Shown here: piece by piece, positions 33,574 to 44,969 of the stretch
How the letters are laid out: the number at the start of each line of letters is the position of its first letter
Numbering within the stretch: position 1 is the first letter of the stretch
Source of the DNA: Cladochytrium replicatum
Lineage: Eukaryota; Chytridiomycota; Chytridiomycetes; Cladochytriales; Cladochytriaceae
Assembly (NCBI GenBank): GCA_025526935.1
Contig: JAHLKD010000005.1
Location: 744,001 to 808,000 of the forward strand
Length of the DNA stretch: 64,000 bases
Direction: 5' to 3'
Notes under the pieces: generated by a model
What the model was told of the DNA's origin: nothing
Database searches by the model: none
What the model saw: only the letters and a program-made list of their open reading frames with translations
Translations under genes and position numbers: made by a program

Positions 33574-34818
33574 TTATCTTATTTGGTTGGAATTGGACAG
33601 GAGGACAGACTCTGCCTGTGACAGCACTTCTTTGACCTCGGAATTCCATTGCTTCACCTCCCTGTCGACCATGTCCTGGTTATGTCTCAGGTTCTGTCGT
33701 GGTCCCACACCAACATCGCCATGCTCCACCAGAACGTTCACAAACTGTTCATTCAAGCTGTCCACTTTGTCATTCCGCGACGACATGTTCAATGCCTCTA
33801 GGAATTTTGTGTAATCGAGCAACCGCTCCAAGAGCCTCTCCAGTTCATCTTGTCGTGCGTCGATGGTCTCGGGCCATGTGGAAGACATGCCAGAGCACCG
33901 TTCGAGTTCCGAGATCATGGGTTGAAGCTGCTGAAGCACCCATACCTCCCCATCGATTTCGAATCCCCTCCCCTTCTCCGCTGCCAAGCTATCAAGCCGT
34001 TCTCGAAGATCGCTCAAGATCATCTCAATATCCTCTTTAGTTTCCGTGCCAACTTTCTGGATTGACGGCGGTACAGCAATATGTTCGATTTCAGCTGCGA
34101 GCTCTAATAATGACACTGGCTCGGCTTCTAGGTCGTTCACTATTGTTGGTTCCACCATGACTCTAAGCTCGCGTCTCACCTGATTACAAACGCTCCCTTG
34201 CTCCTCAATGTCGTTCTTTTCCATCATGACTCCAAGCTCCCGTCTCGCCTGATTCCCAACGCTCACCAACTCCTCCGCCTCCCTCTTCATTTCTTCCAGG
34301 GCTTTCGCGATCGCCTCCGTCTCTCCACGCGCAACCCTCCACATCTCATTCTGCTCCTCATAAGTCTCCTTCACTCCCGCAAACTCCCCAACCAACCACT
34401 CATAAATCCCATTTTCCTTCTCACTCTCCTTTTCTTTCTCCCGTCGAATCAAGTCCGACAGGATCCCCACGAGTTTTGAGTCGCATTTGGGTGCAGAGTG
34501 CGATAAGAGGGAGCGGGCTGTGAAGGGGAGGCTAAGAGTTCGGGGTGCGAGGAATGCATCGCGGTCGACGTTCGGGTCGACTTCCGCGAGGACGTCGCCG
34601 ATCTGTGCGAGTTTCTGTTGGGGGGAGAGCGGGGAGGGCGGGGGACCACTTCGACGGGAGGGGAGGAGAGTGTACGCATCGTCGAGGACAGCAACGATAG
34701 CGGAAATCTGGGTGACTTCAGAGACCCAGTTGCGAATGTTTTGCTGAAATCAAAAGTGATGAACAACATAGCTCCAGTCTTAAAAGAGTGTTACCGTTGT
34801 GGTGGTGGTCGTGGCCAT
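33574..34818 (-). CDS. Coiled-coil protein of unknown function
   Basis: A short first exon (MATTTTTT) is joined over a ~55-bp intron to QNIRNWVSEVTQISAIVAVLDDAYTLLPSRR, a Pro-rich loop, then long heptad-like helices (IRREKEKESEKENGIYEWL, ETEAIAKALEEMKREAEELV, ELERLLERLLDYTKFLEAL) to the stop at 33574; about 395 residues. No signal peptide or membrane segment. Two adjacent segments are similar (VGNQARRELGVMMEKNDIEEQGS and VCNQVRRELRVMVEPTIVND), suggesting an internal duplication. I do not recognise the family; a cytoskeletal or kinetochore role would be a guess. Its start codon is 76 bp from that of the divergent SH3/EH gene. Confidence 0.75.
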
Positions 34819-34894
34819 CCCTTTGTCGCGTGCGTATCGTAGCGGGCGGTGATCGAAAATATTATAAAAAATAGTGTTGGTCGTTGCGAGAGAG
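34819..34894. promoter_or_regulatory. Very short divergent intergenic region (bidirectional promoter)
   Basis: Only 76 bp separate the start codons of two divergently transcribed genes. The segment holds an AT-rich core (AATATTATAAAAAATAG, TATA-like for the plus-strand gene) and GC-rich flanks. Both 5' UTRs must be very short, or transcription starts inside the opposing gene. Confidence 0.6.
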
Positions 34895-36798
34895 ATGAGC
34901 AGGGCAATTGCGTTGTTCGAGTGTGCCGCTGACGACCCTGCCGAGCTGTCGTTTCCGAGCGGTGCTACTCTCGTCGATGGTATGGATGGGGTCGCTCAGG
35001 GCAACTGTGCCTTATAACACCTTCCACTTTTTCACGTCTAGTCGAACCAGCGGAGGATCCAGACTGGTTCGTGGGGAGAATCGAGGGGACTAACGCCGTC
35101 GGTCTATTTCCTGGAAATTATGTTCGATTCGAAGCTGCCAAGGTAAGTATTGGAACTCACATACTGAAGACTTCTTATTCTCAAACTCTGTCCGACAGTC
35201 CCGCTCGGCAGCAAATACTCCTAAAGATCCTCCTGCCCTCACTTTTACCAGCAACTCAGATGATGAGCAACTGCAATTCCCTCGCCCCCTCACCCGACTT
35301 CCCGACACGCCAGAACCAAAATTCGACGCAGCGGCCCTTCGAAATGCGTTGAAGGACAAAACCGATCATCTCGCGGCCATGGCCCGTGAAAAACTTTCCT
35401 CATCCAACACCACCACCTACTCCACCGTCGCGCCAGCCGCCCAGAATCGAAGCAGAGCCTTGTCAGAACAAACCTCGTCCGTACCCCCACCGCTTCCACC
35501 GCGCCTACCCCCGCGTCCACCGGCTCCACCAACGGATCCCCCTCAAAAGTCCTCACCTTTCCCTCCCGCGACTCACACCAGCAATGACTATGTCCAAAAC
35601 GATGTGATCGCAACCCGAAAACCCTCTATGGGTAGCTCAGACGCACACCCCTCCATCAGCGCCCTCGCCGCAAAGTTCTCCGACAAATCTGCCCCCGAAG
35701 CACCGAAACGTCCCGTGCTGCTCCAATCCAACCGCGACGCCGAACCCCCTCCAACACCATCCCGATCAACATCCAACACCGCATCCCCTATCCCTAGTGC
35801 CGTCTCCGTTCGGAACCCCTCCGCTTCAGGCCCTGCTCCACCCCCTCCCGCACCCCGAAAACCAGCCAACCTCCGCAGCCCAGCGTTACCCCAACAACGC
35901 AGTGTCACTTCCCCACCTGCAATCCCTTCAACCACCACCAAAAGCGGCTCGGACGACGAAAATGTTCCGCCAGCATCAGTCAAACCCTCTGACTTGAAGA
36001 AAATGTGGGAAAGCCGCTCGACCCCGAACCAGCAACCCCTCTTCGCAACCAAATCCCGCCCGCCGCCTCCACCCGCATCAAAGAAACTCAATCTGCAACA
36101 ATCAAATAATCTTGAAACACCGCCCCCGCTCCCTCGGCGAGCCGTGAGCGATTCGGCTGCAAACAGCAACTTTGCGAAAGGTAATCCTCCACCACGGGTC
36201 CCTCCACGTCCAAATTCCCACGGTAAAAATCAATCATTCCCTTTCTATTTCCGCCCAACTTCCCCCTTTCTTTGCGTGTTACTGAATCTCTTTGGTTTCT
36301 TTTAACATCATAGGACAATGGGTGTCAACCAAGATCCCTCCGGACGCCAACCGGCGCTACGGGACGCTTTTCGACCAGCTCGCGTCCGAGCTCGATCCCG
36401 CCGACGTCGCGTCCGGAAACACACCGGCTCGATCATGGAGCTCTGCTTCTCATGGTACCAGATTGGGCGGGACCGTGATTCGGAAGGTGTGGTTGCGGTC
36501 CGGGCTGGACAACAAGGTTCTCGGTTCCATCTGGTACGTTGCCAAAAAAGAACATGTATTTTGGAAATGCAAACTGAAAAATTGCTTGGGGTTTTGAAGG
36601 CAATTAGTTGATACGATGGCTGATGGTGAGCTTGATAAAACCCGTTTCTGCATCGGTAAGAAATACGGAGAATAGGTTATGAATGGGGTTGTGTGACTTT
36701 ATCGCTGTGGTTTAGGGATGCATTTGATCGACGAAAGGTTGAGGGGGTACCCGATTCCCGAGGAGCTTCCGAGAGAGCTTCAACTTCTGATGCGCTGA
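34895..36798 (+). CDS. SH3 + proline-rich + EH domain endocytic adaptor
   Basis: The N-terminal SH3 domain is split by an intron: MSRAIALFECAADDPAELSF, then EPAEDPDWFVGRIEGTNAVGLFPGNYVRF (ALYDY-, WW- and GLFPxNYV-type motifs). A long disordered Pro/Ser-rich centre follows with many PPPLPPR-like SH3 ligands and KPSDLKKMWESR. The C-terminal EH-type domain reads RRYGTLFDQLAS...LGGTVIRKVWLRSGLDNKVLGSIWQLVDTMADGELDKTRFCIGMHLIDERLRGYPIPEELP and ends LLMR. EH domains bind NPF peptides. The architecture points to a clathrin/actin-coupled endocytosis or actin-patch adaptor. About four introns, roughly 560 residues, all frames open. Confidence 0.88.
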
Positions 36799-37624
36799 GT
36801 TGATTTCAGTATTTTTTTTGTTTGTTTTGGGTTTTGAGATGGACTGCCCATTTACTTTCGGAAGGGTTTTTATCATTGCCCTTTAAATAATACAGCAAAC
36901 CAAAAAACAAACGGATTTAGCAGGATGGAGACCTCACGATTTTGGAAACACTGTGCTTCAACGATTACCCTGATGTGCTTGCGACTCGGCCTTCTTGAAG
37001 ATTGTGCGGGATCTCATTCAGGGTGGCCAATCTGCTCTTGTGGATGAGAGCAATCATTTCATGTCAAATATATTCGTCGGCTCAAGCAAAACTCCATGCT
37101 GAGACTTAAGCTTTCAGTGCAACGGATAAGCTGGCGGATTGAACAAGGACACATTAAATATGCTCACTCCTTTCGCCATTCAGACATCCCGGTAGTTTGA
37201 AAGTGCTATTCCTTGTCATGTCGTCCTTACAGTCGGTTGCGTATTATTGATTCTGTTGAAGGTCAGTGGATCACTTAAATGTGGATCATGAAGATCGGCA
37301 CATTGAAACTAATCTAAGTTCAATTGTTTGCAATTGTTTGGGCCTGCTGGTTTCTTGGCAGTCACTGGGGCATTGCTCAGGCTCCCCACGGCGATTGATG
37401 TGTTGGTGCCAGAATCCTTCATGTTTTTTTGACAGTCTCCCAATTCTCTCTCTGTCTCTCCTCTCTCTCGCTCTTTCCGCCGATCACTTTTGATGATCCC
37501 AATGATCGACGAGTCAAAACCTGAATTTTTGATCCAAAAATAGATGTCCGCCCGATATTAATAATACCAGCTTTGTTTTCCTTTGCACTACTCCTTCGTT
37601 CCTCAGAACTGGCTGATCGAATTT
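36799..37624. other. Intergenic, no gene seen
   Basis: AT-rich DNA with a CT-rich stretch at 37440-37485 (TCTCTC runs) just upstream of the next ORF. No conserved ORF, RNA gene or repeat recognised. Confidence 0.6.
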
Positions 37625-38533
37625 ATGTCTCTATTCCATGAAATTAGGAGAGCCTCGGTAGACAGAGAGACGATTGAGCAACGTGCACGTTGCGATTTAG
37701 AAGCGAGCAAAAAGTGCGGAGTTCGTTCCCCGAGGACTACGGGGTATCCTTTGACCTACTTTGAATCGGAGCAAACTCATTGGGAGCCGCACGAGCAAAA
37801 TGATCATATGATGGTGCGCGGAAGGTACTCTCGCGCATATGATTACGACCAGAGACGAATGGTTGCGGATATATTTGAATCCAATGTGGTTGAACGAAGG
37901 CAGAGCGATTCTGCCAGCGGAATGCAAGATTTGAACGAGTCGGGAAGGACGAATTCTGTCACTGAAGATGCGCATACCGGGTCAAGCGTAGCGAGAAACG
38001 CTAGAACCGTTAAAAAATTGAAAGAAAAAGGTCCTTCGCCTCACACATTGGTCAACGAGCGTTCACCACAAGCTTCAATAAACGAGCGGTCTCCTCGTAT
38101 TTCCGTTAACGAGCGCTCTAACCTCACGCTTCAGAGTCACAGGAGCGTGAGCTTTGCGAACGACGTTGAAGAAATGCTCACGAAGTCAAGAAATTCTCGG
38201 AGTCTCAGCCGTGAAGAAACTATTGGGCAGGGAAACCCTTTCCGCACCAACCTCACACGACAACAACATCCCGACGAAGAAATTGATGAGCTATACCAGA
38301 TACCCGTTAGCGGGAGGAGCGTGAGCTGGGGAGATGATTCAGTTTACGAGATCAAGGAATATTGTTCTGACGACAATGATGTGTTGGACGTGCGGTACCT
38401 TGGTGCAACTCCTGGGCAGAATACAGAGTCAGACTTCAGTCAACTAAAGCGCGAAAGTTGGACGGACGCCAGAAAAATTCCTCTTTGTTTACGGCCCGAC
38501 TTGCATCACCATCCCAAAACTGCCCATAAGTAA
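37625..38533 (+). CDS. Disordered hypothetical protein with NERS repeats (302 aa)
   Basis: An open frame from MSLFHEIRRASVDRETIEQ to the stop at 38533. It is hydrophilic, Ser/Arg/Glu-rich and lacks membrane segments. Three short tandem units around residues 140-165 (VNERSPQASINERSPRISVNERSNL) resemble low-complexity linkers. SVSFANDVEEML and SVSWGDDSVYEI are a second internal pair, and an acidic segment SDDNDVLDVRY recurs in decayed form downstream (39.64 and 40.57 kb). I recognise no family. Further exons are possible: just after the stop, DGEDDDDDQGFIRYFFTPL is encoded at about 38553-38610 and reappears at 40.98 kb. Confidence 0.5.
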   Translation: MSLFHEIRRASVDRETIEQRARCDLEASKKCGVRSPRTTGYPLTYFESEQTHWEPHEQNDHMMVRGRYSRAYDYDQRRMVADIFESNVVERRQSDSASGMQDLNESGRTNSVTEDAHTGSSVARNARTVKKLKEKGPSPHTLVNERSPQASINERSPRISVNERSNLTLQSHRSVSFANDVEEMLTKSRNSRSLSREETIGQGNPFRTNLTRQQHPDEEIDELYQIPVSGRSVSWGDDSVYEIKEYCSDDNDVLDVRYLGATPGQNTESDFSQLKRESWTDARKIPLCLRPDLHHHPKTAHK

Positions 38534-38544
38534 ACAGTGTCCAA

Positions 38545-41500
38545 ACAGTTGATGGAGAGGATGATGATGATGATCAGGGTTTTATTCGATACTTTTTCAC
38601 ACCACTGAAATAAAGAAGGATAAAAGAGACCATTTTATCCGAAAGCGACTCAACAGTGATAAAAGCGAAAATCCTTGGCGAGGCAATTTCTGGTGTTCAC
38701 AATTTGGTATAGTCGGATCATTCACCATCCGGGATCGTTACGCACTGTCTCATGCTGGGAATCGCTCCAAACTGTCAACCGGCCTCTGGTTGCCGATAAG
38801 CAAATGGTCAATCAGCAACGATGCAATGGTTGACTTTCGCTCTGTTGCACGCAAAATTGGCTTTCATATATTGGAGATCAAACTTTTTCCCGATTTTCGA
38901 TTGTTTGGGACACATTTTGAGCATTGTGAATAGTCTTACCCCCAAAGTTGACCAAGGTTCAGTGAAGTCTAATTATGGAACATTGAGTAATCATGTCATA
39001 CGATCGATTACAACACTCTTTTCCAGAGATAAATCAGACCTTATGGACCCCCCGTACACTATCCTTTTCTGTCTCTTTCAACCTCATCACCGAAGTAACG
39101 CAGTACGGGCAATGTCGTATCGTTATAATGATCCAAGCTCGATCGCCTCAAGAACGATTTCGAATTTGACAATCTTGGCACACATAATGGGAAAGGCCCA
39201 TCTTCATTGCCTCCTCCTGTTACGATGAAAGTGAATCCCAAGGCACGGAGACACATTCCTTTCGACCAACTAAGTAAAGTCAGCGAAGGTTCAAAGAGAA
39301 TTAGCGAAAAGTTCTGAGAGAGCAATTGACAGCTCCGAGTATGATGTGCTCGAAAAAAGTCACATGTGGGAATTCCACGGACAGCTGCGAGGCCGGTGGG
39401 CGTCATACGCAAACTCGAAATCGAACGCCCAAAGTGCAATAAGATCCTCAGCTGGTGGGCCGTTGGACCTCGTACGCACACACAGAGTCGACCGTCCAAA
39501 TGACCACGAGCTATGATGGCCTTGGACGTCATTTGCATGTTCTGATATGACCGTCGAAAACACAGCCAGCTACGTAAGCACAGCTGAAGAATTTGATTGC
39601 AAGCGACGAACTGGAGCTCTGAACAACACAAATAAACGATACCAATGTTTCCGACGACGAGAATGATCTCGATATTTTCTATTTCGGTGACCAAAATGCC
39701 TGGATTCCGCATGCCTTGGGCTTATCAGCACGCAAACAAGCACCACCACCAGGCTTATTTGTTTGATTCGGACACCGATCCCTCGCTCAATTCCGATTCG
39801 GGCTGGTCCATGGACATGGCTTACGAGAATTCGGAGGCTCTTCGCTATTCTCGGGTCGCGATGATATCGGTGATTCAAACAACTCCCACTACGCGAACGA
39901 AGAAGTCCAAGCTGCAGCAGAGACTCAAGAAGTATTTCTGTCAGCGTTCATGAAGGGAGCAGTCCGAAGTGCAGAAGATCAAGGTGGACATCTTCCTGAT
40001 AGGCTATCAAATGAAGCAACTGTGGGCGAAGCACGTTTGGAGGCCAAAATGACGGGTACGGTAGCGACGACGACACTTGAGCATGGATTTTTTATTCAGT
40101 CCTTCTTGACTTTTGAATTTGAGTCCCGACCATTGGATCGAGTGCAATTGGAATATTGACGATCTTTAAATACTTAATGTTCAAATAACTATTCCTCGGC
40201 CATCCAAAATCTCAATTTTGAGGTGTGCAGCGTGGTGGCCCACTGTTGGCGGATGTGCAGGAGACCGTTCAAGCTCTCATGCGCTGTTGACTTAGCTTCT
40301 GAAACTCGGGCTTTCAACATTTTTTGTTTCAACAGTTTTCCAGATTTGGATTATCAGGCAAACACCAAGGTTGATGCACCGTTCGATCGGATAAGATCGC
40401 TTACTGAAGAAATTCCGGCGGCCTTGAGTAGTAGTCGAACTGTAACCATTATTGCGAGATGAAATTCAAACGAAAGGGTTGCCAATCGGAAACGTCTTTC
40501 GTTTCATGTAAAGGAACGAATACGCGAGGTTCGAAATCGGTCCCGTCATCATTTTACGATCCTTCATAGTGATCATGGTGACGAGCTTGATGTTCGGATG
40601 AGTACAGCTTCTCCACACTTAGAAACTTACTATGCCAAAAATTATGGGGAAGTTTATCGCTCGCCCGAGTCCCCTCGCATGTATTGCTATGAAGGGAAAC
40701 CAAACAATGTTACGATACCAAAGGTCATGGCAAAGTCTATAGATCGTCGGGGTCCTCTCGCACATACAGCTGTGAACCTGACACCGGGTGTCAGGTTCAC
40801 AGCTGTAAGTCGAGTAGATCTTGTTCTGCAACAATGCCATGAAGTGCACGAGTACTCTAAACACAACGATGTGAATCATGAGGACGAACAAGGATTACTC
40901 GGTGAAGCTATCGACTGTCATTCTCTTAATTACGGAAAAGAGAAAGGGCAAATGATCACGTCACTGCGGTCTACGACGATGATGCAGATGAAGGATTTAT
41001 TCGCTACTATTTTACACCCCTTGATGACCAGGCTGAGAAATCGGAGCGGCAAAGGCATCGAATTCAGGGTCAAACTTCTCAAAATCATATTCAACACCAT
41101 ATTGGTGAGAACATTCGAAATCCACGCTTCACGTTTGAACATGTCTCTTCATTGAAAGTGAGAGAAGCTTCCGAATACCCAAGTTCATATGAAACTATAG
41201 CAGTCTCCTCCAACTATTCATATGAAAATCATGAAAGATATGGAACCCAAGGTGAACATCTGCTATCAACAGCCTTGGCTGACTACCGAGAGGTCAATTC
41301 GAATTGGAAATGGCCGTTTAAGGAGCCTGAGGAACGCTCATTCCACCAACGAGCTACATTTAGTAACGACGGAAGCGATGAGGCAAATCATCATACGTCT
41401 GTCATAGGCCACGACGAACAATTGACGGGAGTGCATTATGACTCTGGGGTCGTGCTTAACGGTACGGATTCCAGTTGCGAGAAGAGCATTGACAATGACG

Positions 41501-41866
41501 ATCGCAATCGGCGCAACGCCAGACACCGCAAAAGGAATATGGTTGACATCACTGCTTACATCTTGGGAACCGACGAATCCCACGAGGAGTCTGACCAAAC
41601 GGAGCCTTACTATCTACCACAGGAGCGACGCGACTCTCGACGGTCATCCAAAGCAAATCGGGAAGCATTTCATGTTGGAGCCACTTCCCGCGAAGTTCAT
41701 GGAACGGGATCCCGTTCAGAACAATCATTCTTTCGTAGGCTCAGTGGTAGACCAGAAATCAGTTCCGAATCGGATTACCGCTCAATGGTCACGGCTCGAG
41801 AAGATGTCTACTAAGGACATGAGCATGTCGATTGTCCCGGCAACGTTCTCTTCAACGGACGGCGCG
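38545..41866 (+). pseudogene. Decayed tandem relatives of the 37.6-kb disordered gene
   Basis: Several plus-strand stretches echo the preceding gene. VSDDENDLDIFYFGDQNA at ~39640 and SDHGDELDVRM at ~40572 resemble SDDNDVLDVRYLG. DDDADEGFIRYYFTPLDD at ~40975 resembles DDDDDQGFIRYFFTPL at ~38565. The longest open piece ends at 41814 (REASEYPSSYETIAVSSNYSYEN...YRSMVTAREDVY) and its frame extends upstream to about 40950. Frames change and stops intervene, so I read this as two or more duplicated, partly decayed copies of a fast-evolving disordered protein. A multi-exon functional gene cannot be excluded. Confidence 0.45.
40765..40807. repeat. 43-bp near-perfect palindrome (21-bp arms, 1-nt centre)
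   Basis: The left arm 40765-40785 (starting TACAGCTGTGAACC) is the exact reverse complement of the right arm 40787-40807, with one G between. It lies in an open frame where it encodes TAVNLTPGVRFTAVS. Confidence 0.95.
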
Positions 41867-42160
41867 CTAGCATAAACGAGTTTCCCGAACAGAGAATTTA
41901 TAACTTCCGGCCGAGAATGGTTGCCTGATGTTTCATGACTCAAACGAAGCTGTTCTCTATTTATTTTCGCAAGTTTGTTTCACTTGTTTAATCGATTTGA
42001 AAGGATTTGACTCTGGCACAGCATATTCTAAAATTCTACACTTGTTCCCTCAGCTTATTGACTTGAAATGCGATAAATAATGTTTTAAACTGTAGGTCAT
42101 CAATGTGAAATGCATGCTGGACGATAATCTCTTTCTCATCGATGGAGAGCGGTATCCTTC

Positions 42161-42337
42161 GTTCAGGCTATTGGCTTTAAATTTGAAGCTATTGCGGATC
42201 AATCTAAATTGGCCTTTACTAATGATCCAAAGAACAGAGGAAAGATGTTGAAAACAGGGGTTTGGTCGATCACCCGCCTTCCCAACTATTTCGGAGAGAT
42301 TTTGTTGTGGTTTGGGATGTTTCTGTCGATCGAGGTA
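42161..42337 (+). pseudogene. DUF1295/steroid-reductase-like relic exon
   Basis: One open stretch reads VQAIGFKFEAIADQSKLAFTNDPKNRGKMLKTGVWSITRLPNYFGEILLWFGMFLSI, matching the core of the DUF1295 family (ADxQK, NKGKFxxTGLWxxSRHPNYFGEI). The normally invariant SRHPN is TRLPN here. No upstream or downstream exons of this ~300-aa multi-span membrane protein are recognisable, so it is a fragment. Confidence 0.65.
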
Positions 42338-42963
42338 TGTGTGATGGAACCGAGGTACACGGCGCTGAGTTTTTTGCCCTCTGACGTTCGCCTCTCTATG
42401 TGCTGGTCTTTGGTCTTTTGACCAGCTTGTGAGGCACTTTGGATTTGGTTTAATTCGCAGTATTTTTACAAATGATAGTGCTTAAAAAATTTTAAAAAAC
42501 TTCCAGTTTCTAAAAACAAAACTTCATAGCTTTTTACAACAATTTAGGATTAGTAGCTCACTTGCAAATCGCTTTCTGTGTTAGATGTGGTCTGTTACTT
42601 CCGAATGAGCAACGACTCGCTTTTGTTTCTCTAATTTACACCTGTTTTCGTCCCAGCGGAAAAACCATCAATTGAATGGACCAAATACCGTCCCCAAATA
42701 CCCGCCCAGTCTGTCCCTTCAGCAGCTGTGCTGTTACAATATTAAATCCTTCTTCATAGTAGTAGTGCAAGAGTACTCTACAACTTCTACTCATTGTTTC
42801 CCTCTAAAATACCCTGTCAAATCAAATCTGCGCAATTTCTCCACTTCTGAACCACCCTAAAAACCTTCTGTTGGAACTCTCCCAGAAACGAAACTTTCCT
42901 AACCACAACTAGGAAGCTGAGCAGCCCGCTCCACTATCTTCTTGCATCGAATATCTCAGAAAC

Positions 42964-44969
42964 ATGCCGGACACACAACCCGCCAACAGCGATGGTGCCC
43001 CTGTGCCCGTCGAGCAAGCCAAGACCAGGAGGAAACCAAAAATCAACCCTGTCCTACTCGGAATTAGGAAGACGCCGCCAAAGCCAGTCATGCCCTTGAA
43101 CGGTCTCTCCATTGTTGAACAGGTTTGCCGCTCGTCCCTACGTCACTGTTTGCCTTTTGCTCAAAGTTTTTCTCTCCTCCCCAGTTCTTCTTCAAGTCTC
43201 CGCCTGAACGTCCTCAGGTTATCATTGGCGGGTGTATGCGGCTTCGGCTGCCTCCTGCTGTAACCCACTTTAGCATTCCTCGCGTGGTCGCACTGCTGAA
43301 AAAGTCCGCGGCACACCATCACCGCCTTTCTTGCTATATCGACCCTGCGACTGCCACGACCCACCCACTTGCCCACACTGCCGATAAATTGCCTCTCAAC
43401 ATTGCAGTTGCAGCTCGCACAACTCACCGCAAACTAACTCGCTTGCTTCGTGCAGCGCTCAACACCAACTTTGACACTTCCAACACCTCACGCCCGCTCT
43501 GGCGCTGCGTCCTTCTCGTCCCAGAATCCGCTCTGAAGGAGTTTGAACATCTCCCACAGTCGCCTGACTTTACGATCGTCCGGGATGATATTCCTGAGGA
43601 CAAGCTTCCGGACCCTGAAGCACCCGAGCCGTTCGTCGACACCCCCGAAGGCGGCATCTTTTTCGAAGCGGTTTTTGCATTCCACCATTGCTTAGGCGAT
43701 GGTCTGTGTCTCTACACTTTCTCAAAGACCATTTTCTCAGAAATGATCGCCGAAAATTTCTTGGCCGAGAAACTCGATATATCGACTTTCCCGGTGAACA
43801 CGGAACCGCCGCCAGTCATGGACAACTTGCTTGAGCCGGCGTTCTGGCAAGTCGCTCCGTCTGCAGTGTCGTTCCTCGCGGGATACGCCAAAGGATTTTC
43901 AAAGAACCGGTTCAAGCAGATTCGAAAAGCTATCAACATGGAGGAGGAGGCTTTTGAAACTGAAAAGGACGGTGATGCTGCCGTTGAAGCTTCCGCGGCA
44001 TCATCGTCCTCAGCTGCTGTCACTGCGGCCGGCAACACAACTTTGACGGTGCCCGCACCAGATGCACTCTCTACTTCAAACTCATCGGCGGCTTTGCTCC
44101 CTGAACCCAACCCATTGTCTCAGACATCCGCCCGACTTCTCACTTACCCGTCCTCCCTGATTACCGCACTCCGCGAAACTTGCCGCGCAAACGGCACTTC
44201 CATCACCTCGCTCCTCCTGATCGCATCGCTCGCATCCACCCTCACCGCACTCTCTTCACATTCCGCGCCACCCAAAACCCAAGGATATGTCCTTACTACC
44301 TCGTTCAGACACTTGATCCCGGGCTCGGAGCTCATTTATGGAGGCGACAAGCAGTCTGACCCTTCCATGGCGGTGTTTGGTGGCTACGCCGGCGCGGCGA
44401 TGAAGTCCTCGCTCAAGATGCTGGACTCATCGGACCTGTTTGAGCGCGCGAGGTCGGTAAAAGGCGCGACGGCCGCGGCGTTCAAGGACTCGCTTGGACG
44501 CGCGATGCTGGTAAACTATGTGTACCGACGCAAGTGGTTGTGGAACATGATACAAAAGTATTCGTCGGGGCTCAGGGGGAAAGTGGAACGGTCGTTCTCT
44601 ATCGAGTTGGCAAACTTGGGGGTGTGGAAGTACCATACTGCGTCGCCCACAGCGCCACCGGAAGATAATAGGGTGAGGCTGTATGCGTTCTGGGGGGCGG
44701 CGAACTCGAGCTTTGATGGCGCACGAGGGTTCTTCAACGTTGGGAGCGTGACGCTGGGTGGGGATATGAGCCTTGCTGTGAGCTATGATGTTGGGGTCGT
44801 GGGCGAGGACAAGGCGAAGGTGTTTGTGGAGACGCTGGACGGGATTTTGAAGAAGGTTGCGGCGCGAGATGGTGCAAAGGGGAAGATGTCGATTGCGGAA
44901 GCGAGAGGTGTTCAGGCGAACGGTGATAGTTCTCGGCCGAAGGAGGGGAGGAAGGAGAAGAGCAAGTAG
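42964..44969 (+). CDS. AATase-like (condensation-superfamily) acyltransferase
   Basis: Exon 1 (42964-43122) encodes MPDTQPANSDGAPVPVEQ...PLNGLSIVEQ. A 62-bp intron ends CCCCAG at 43184, and exon 2 runs open to TAG at 44967. The protein (~648 aa) carries FHHCLGDGLCLYTF around residues 220-235, an HHxxxDG active-site motif of the BAHD/condensation superfamily, and a C-terminal half with YVLTTSFRHLIPG, FGGYAGAAMKS and a beta-rich segment VRLYAFWGAANSSFDG...LSYDVG-type strand. The layout fits fungal alcohol acetyltransferase/AATase-type proteins, which acylate alcohols or amines from acyl-CoA. The substrate is unknown. An Ala/Ser-rich disordered insert lies at about residues 320-380. No second intron is required. 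Confidence 0.8.

Noticed and set aside
35588-36169. 193-codon antisense frame in the SH3/EH gene
   Set aside because: It is the complement of the Pro/Ser-rich linker; the plus strand has SH3 and EH domains and proper introns.
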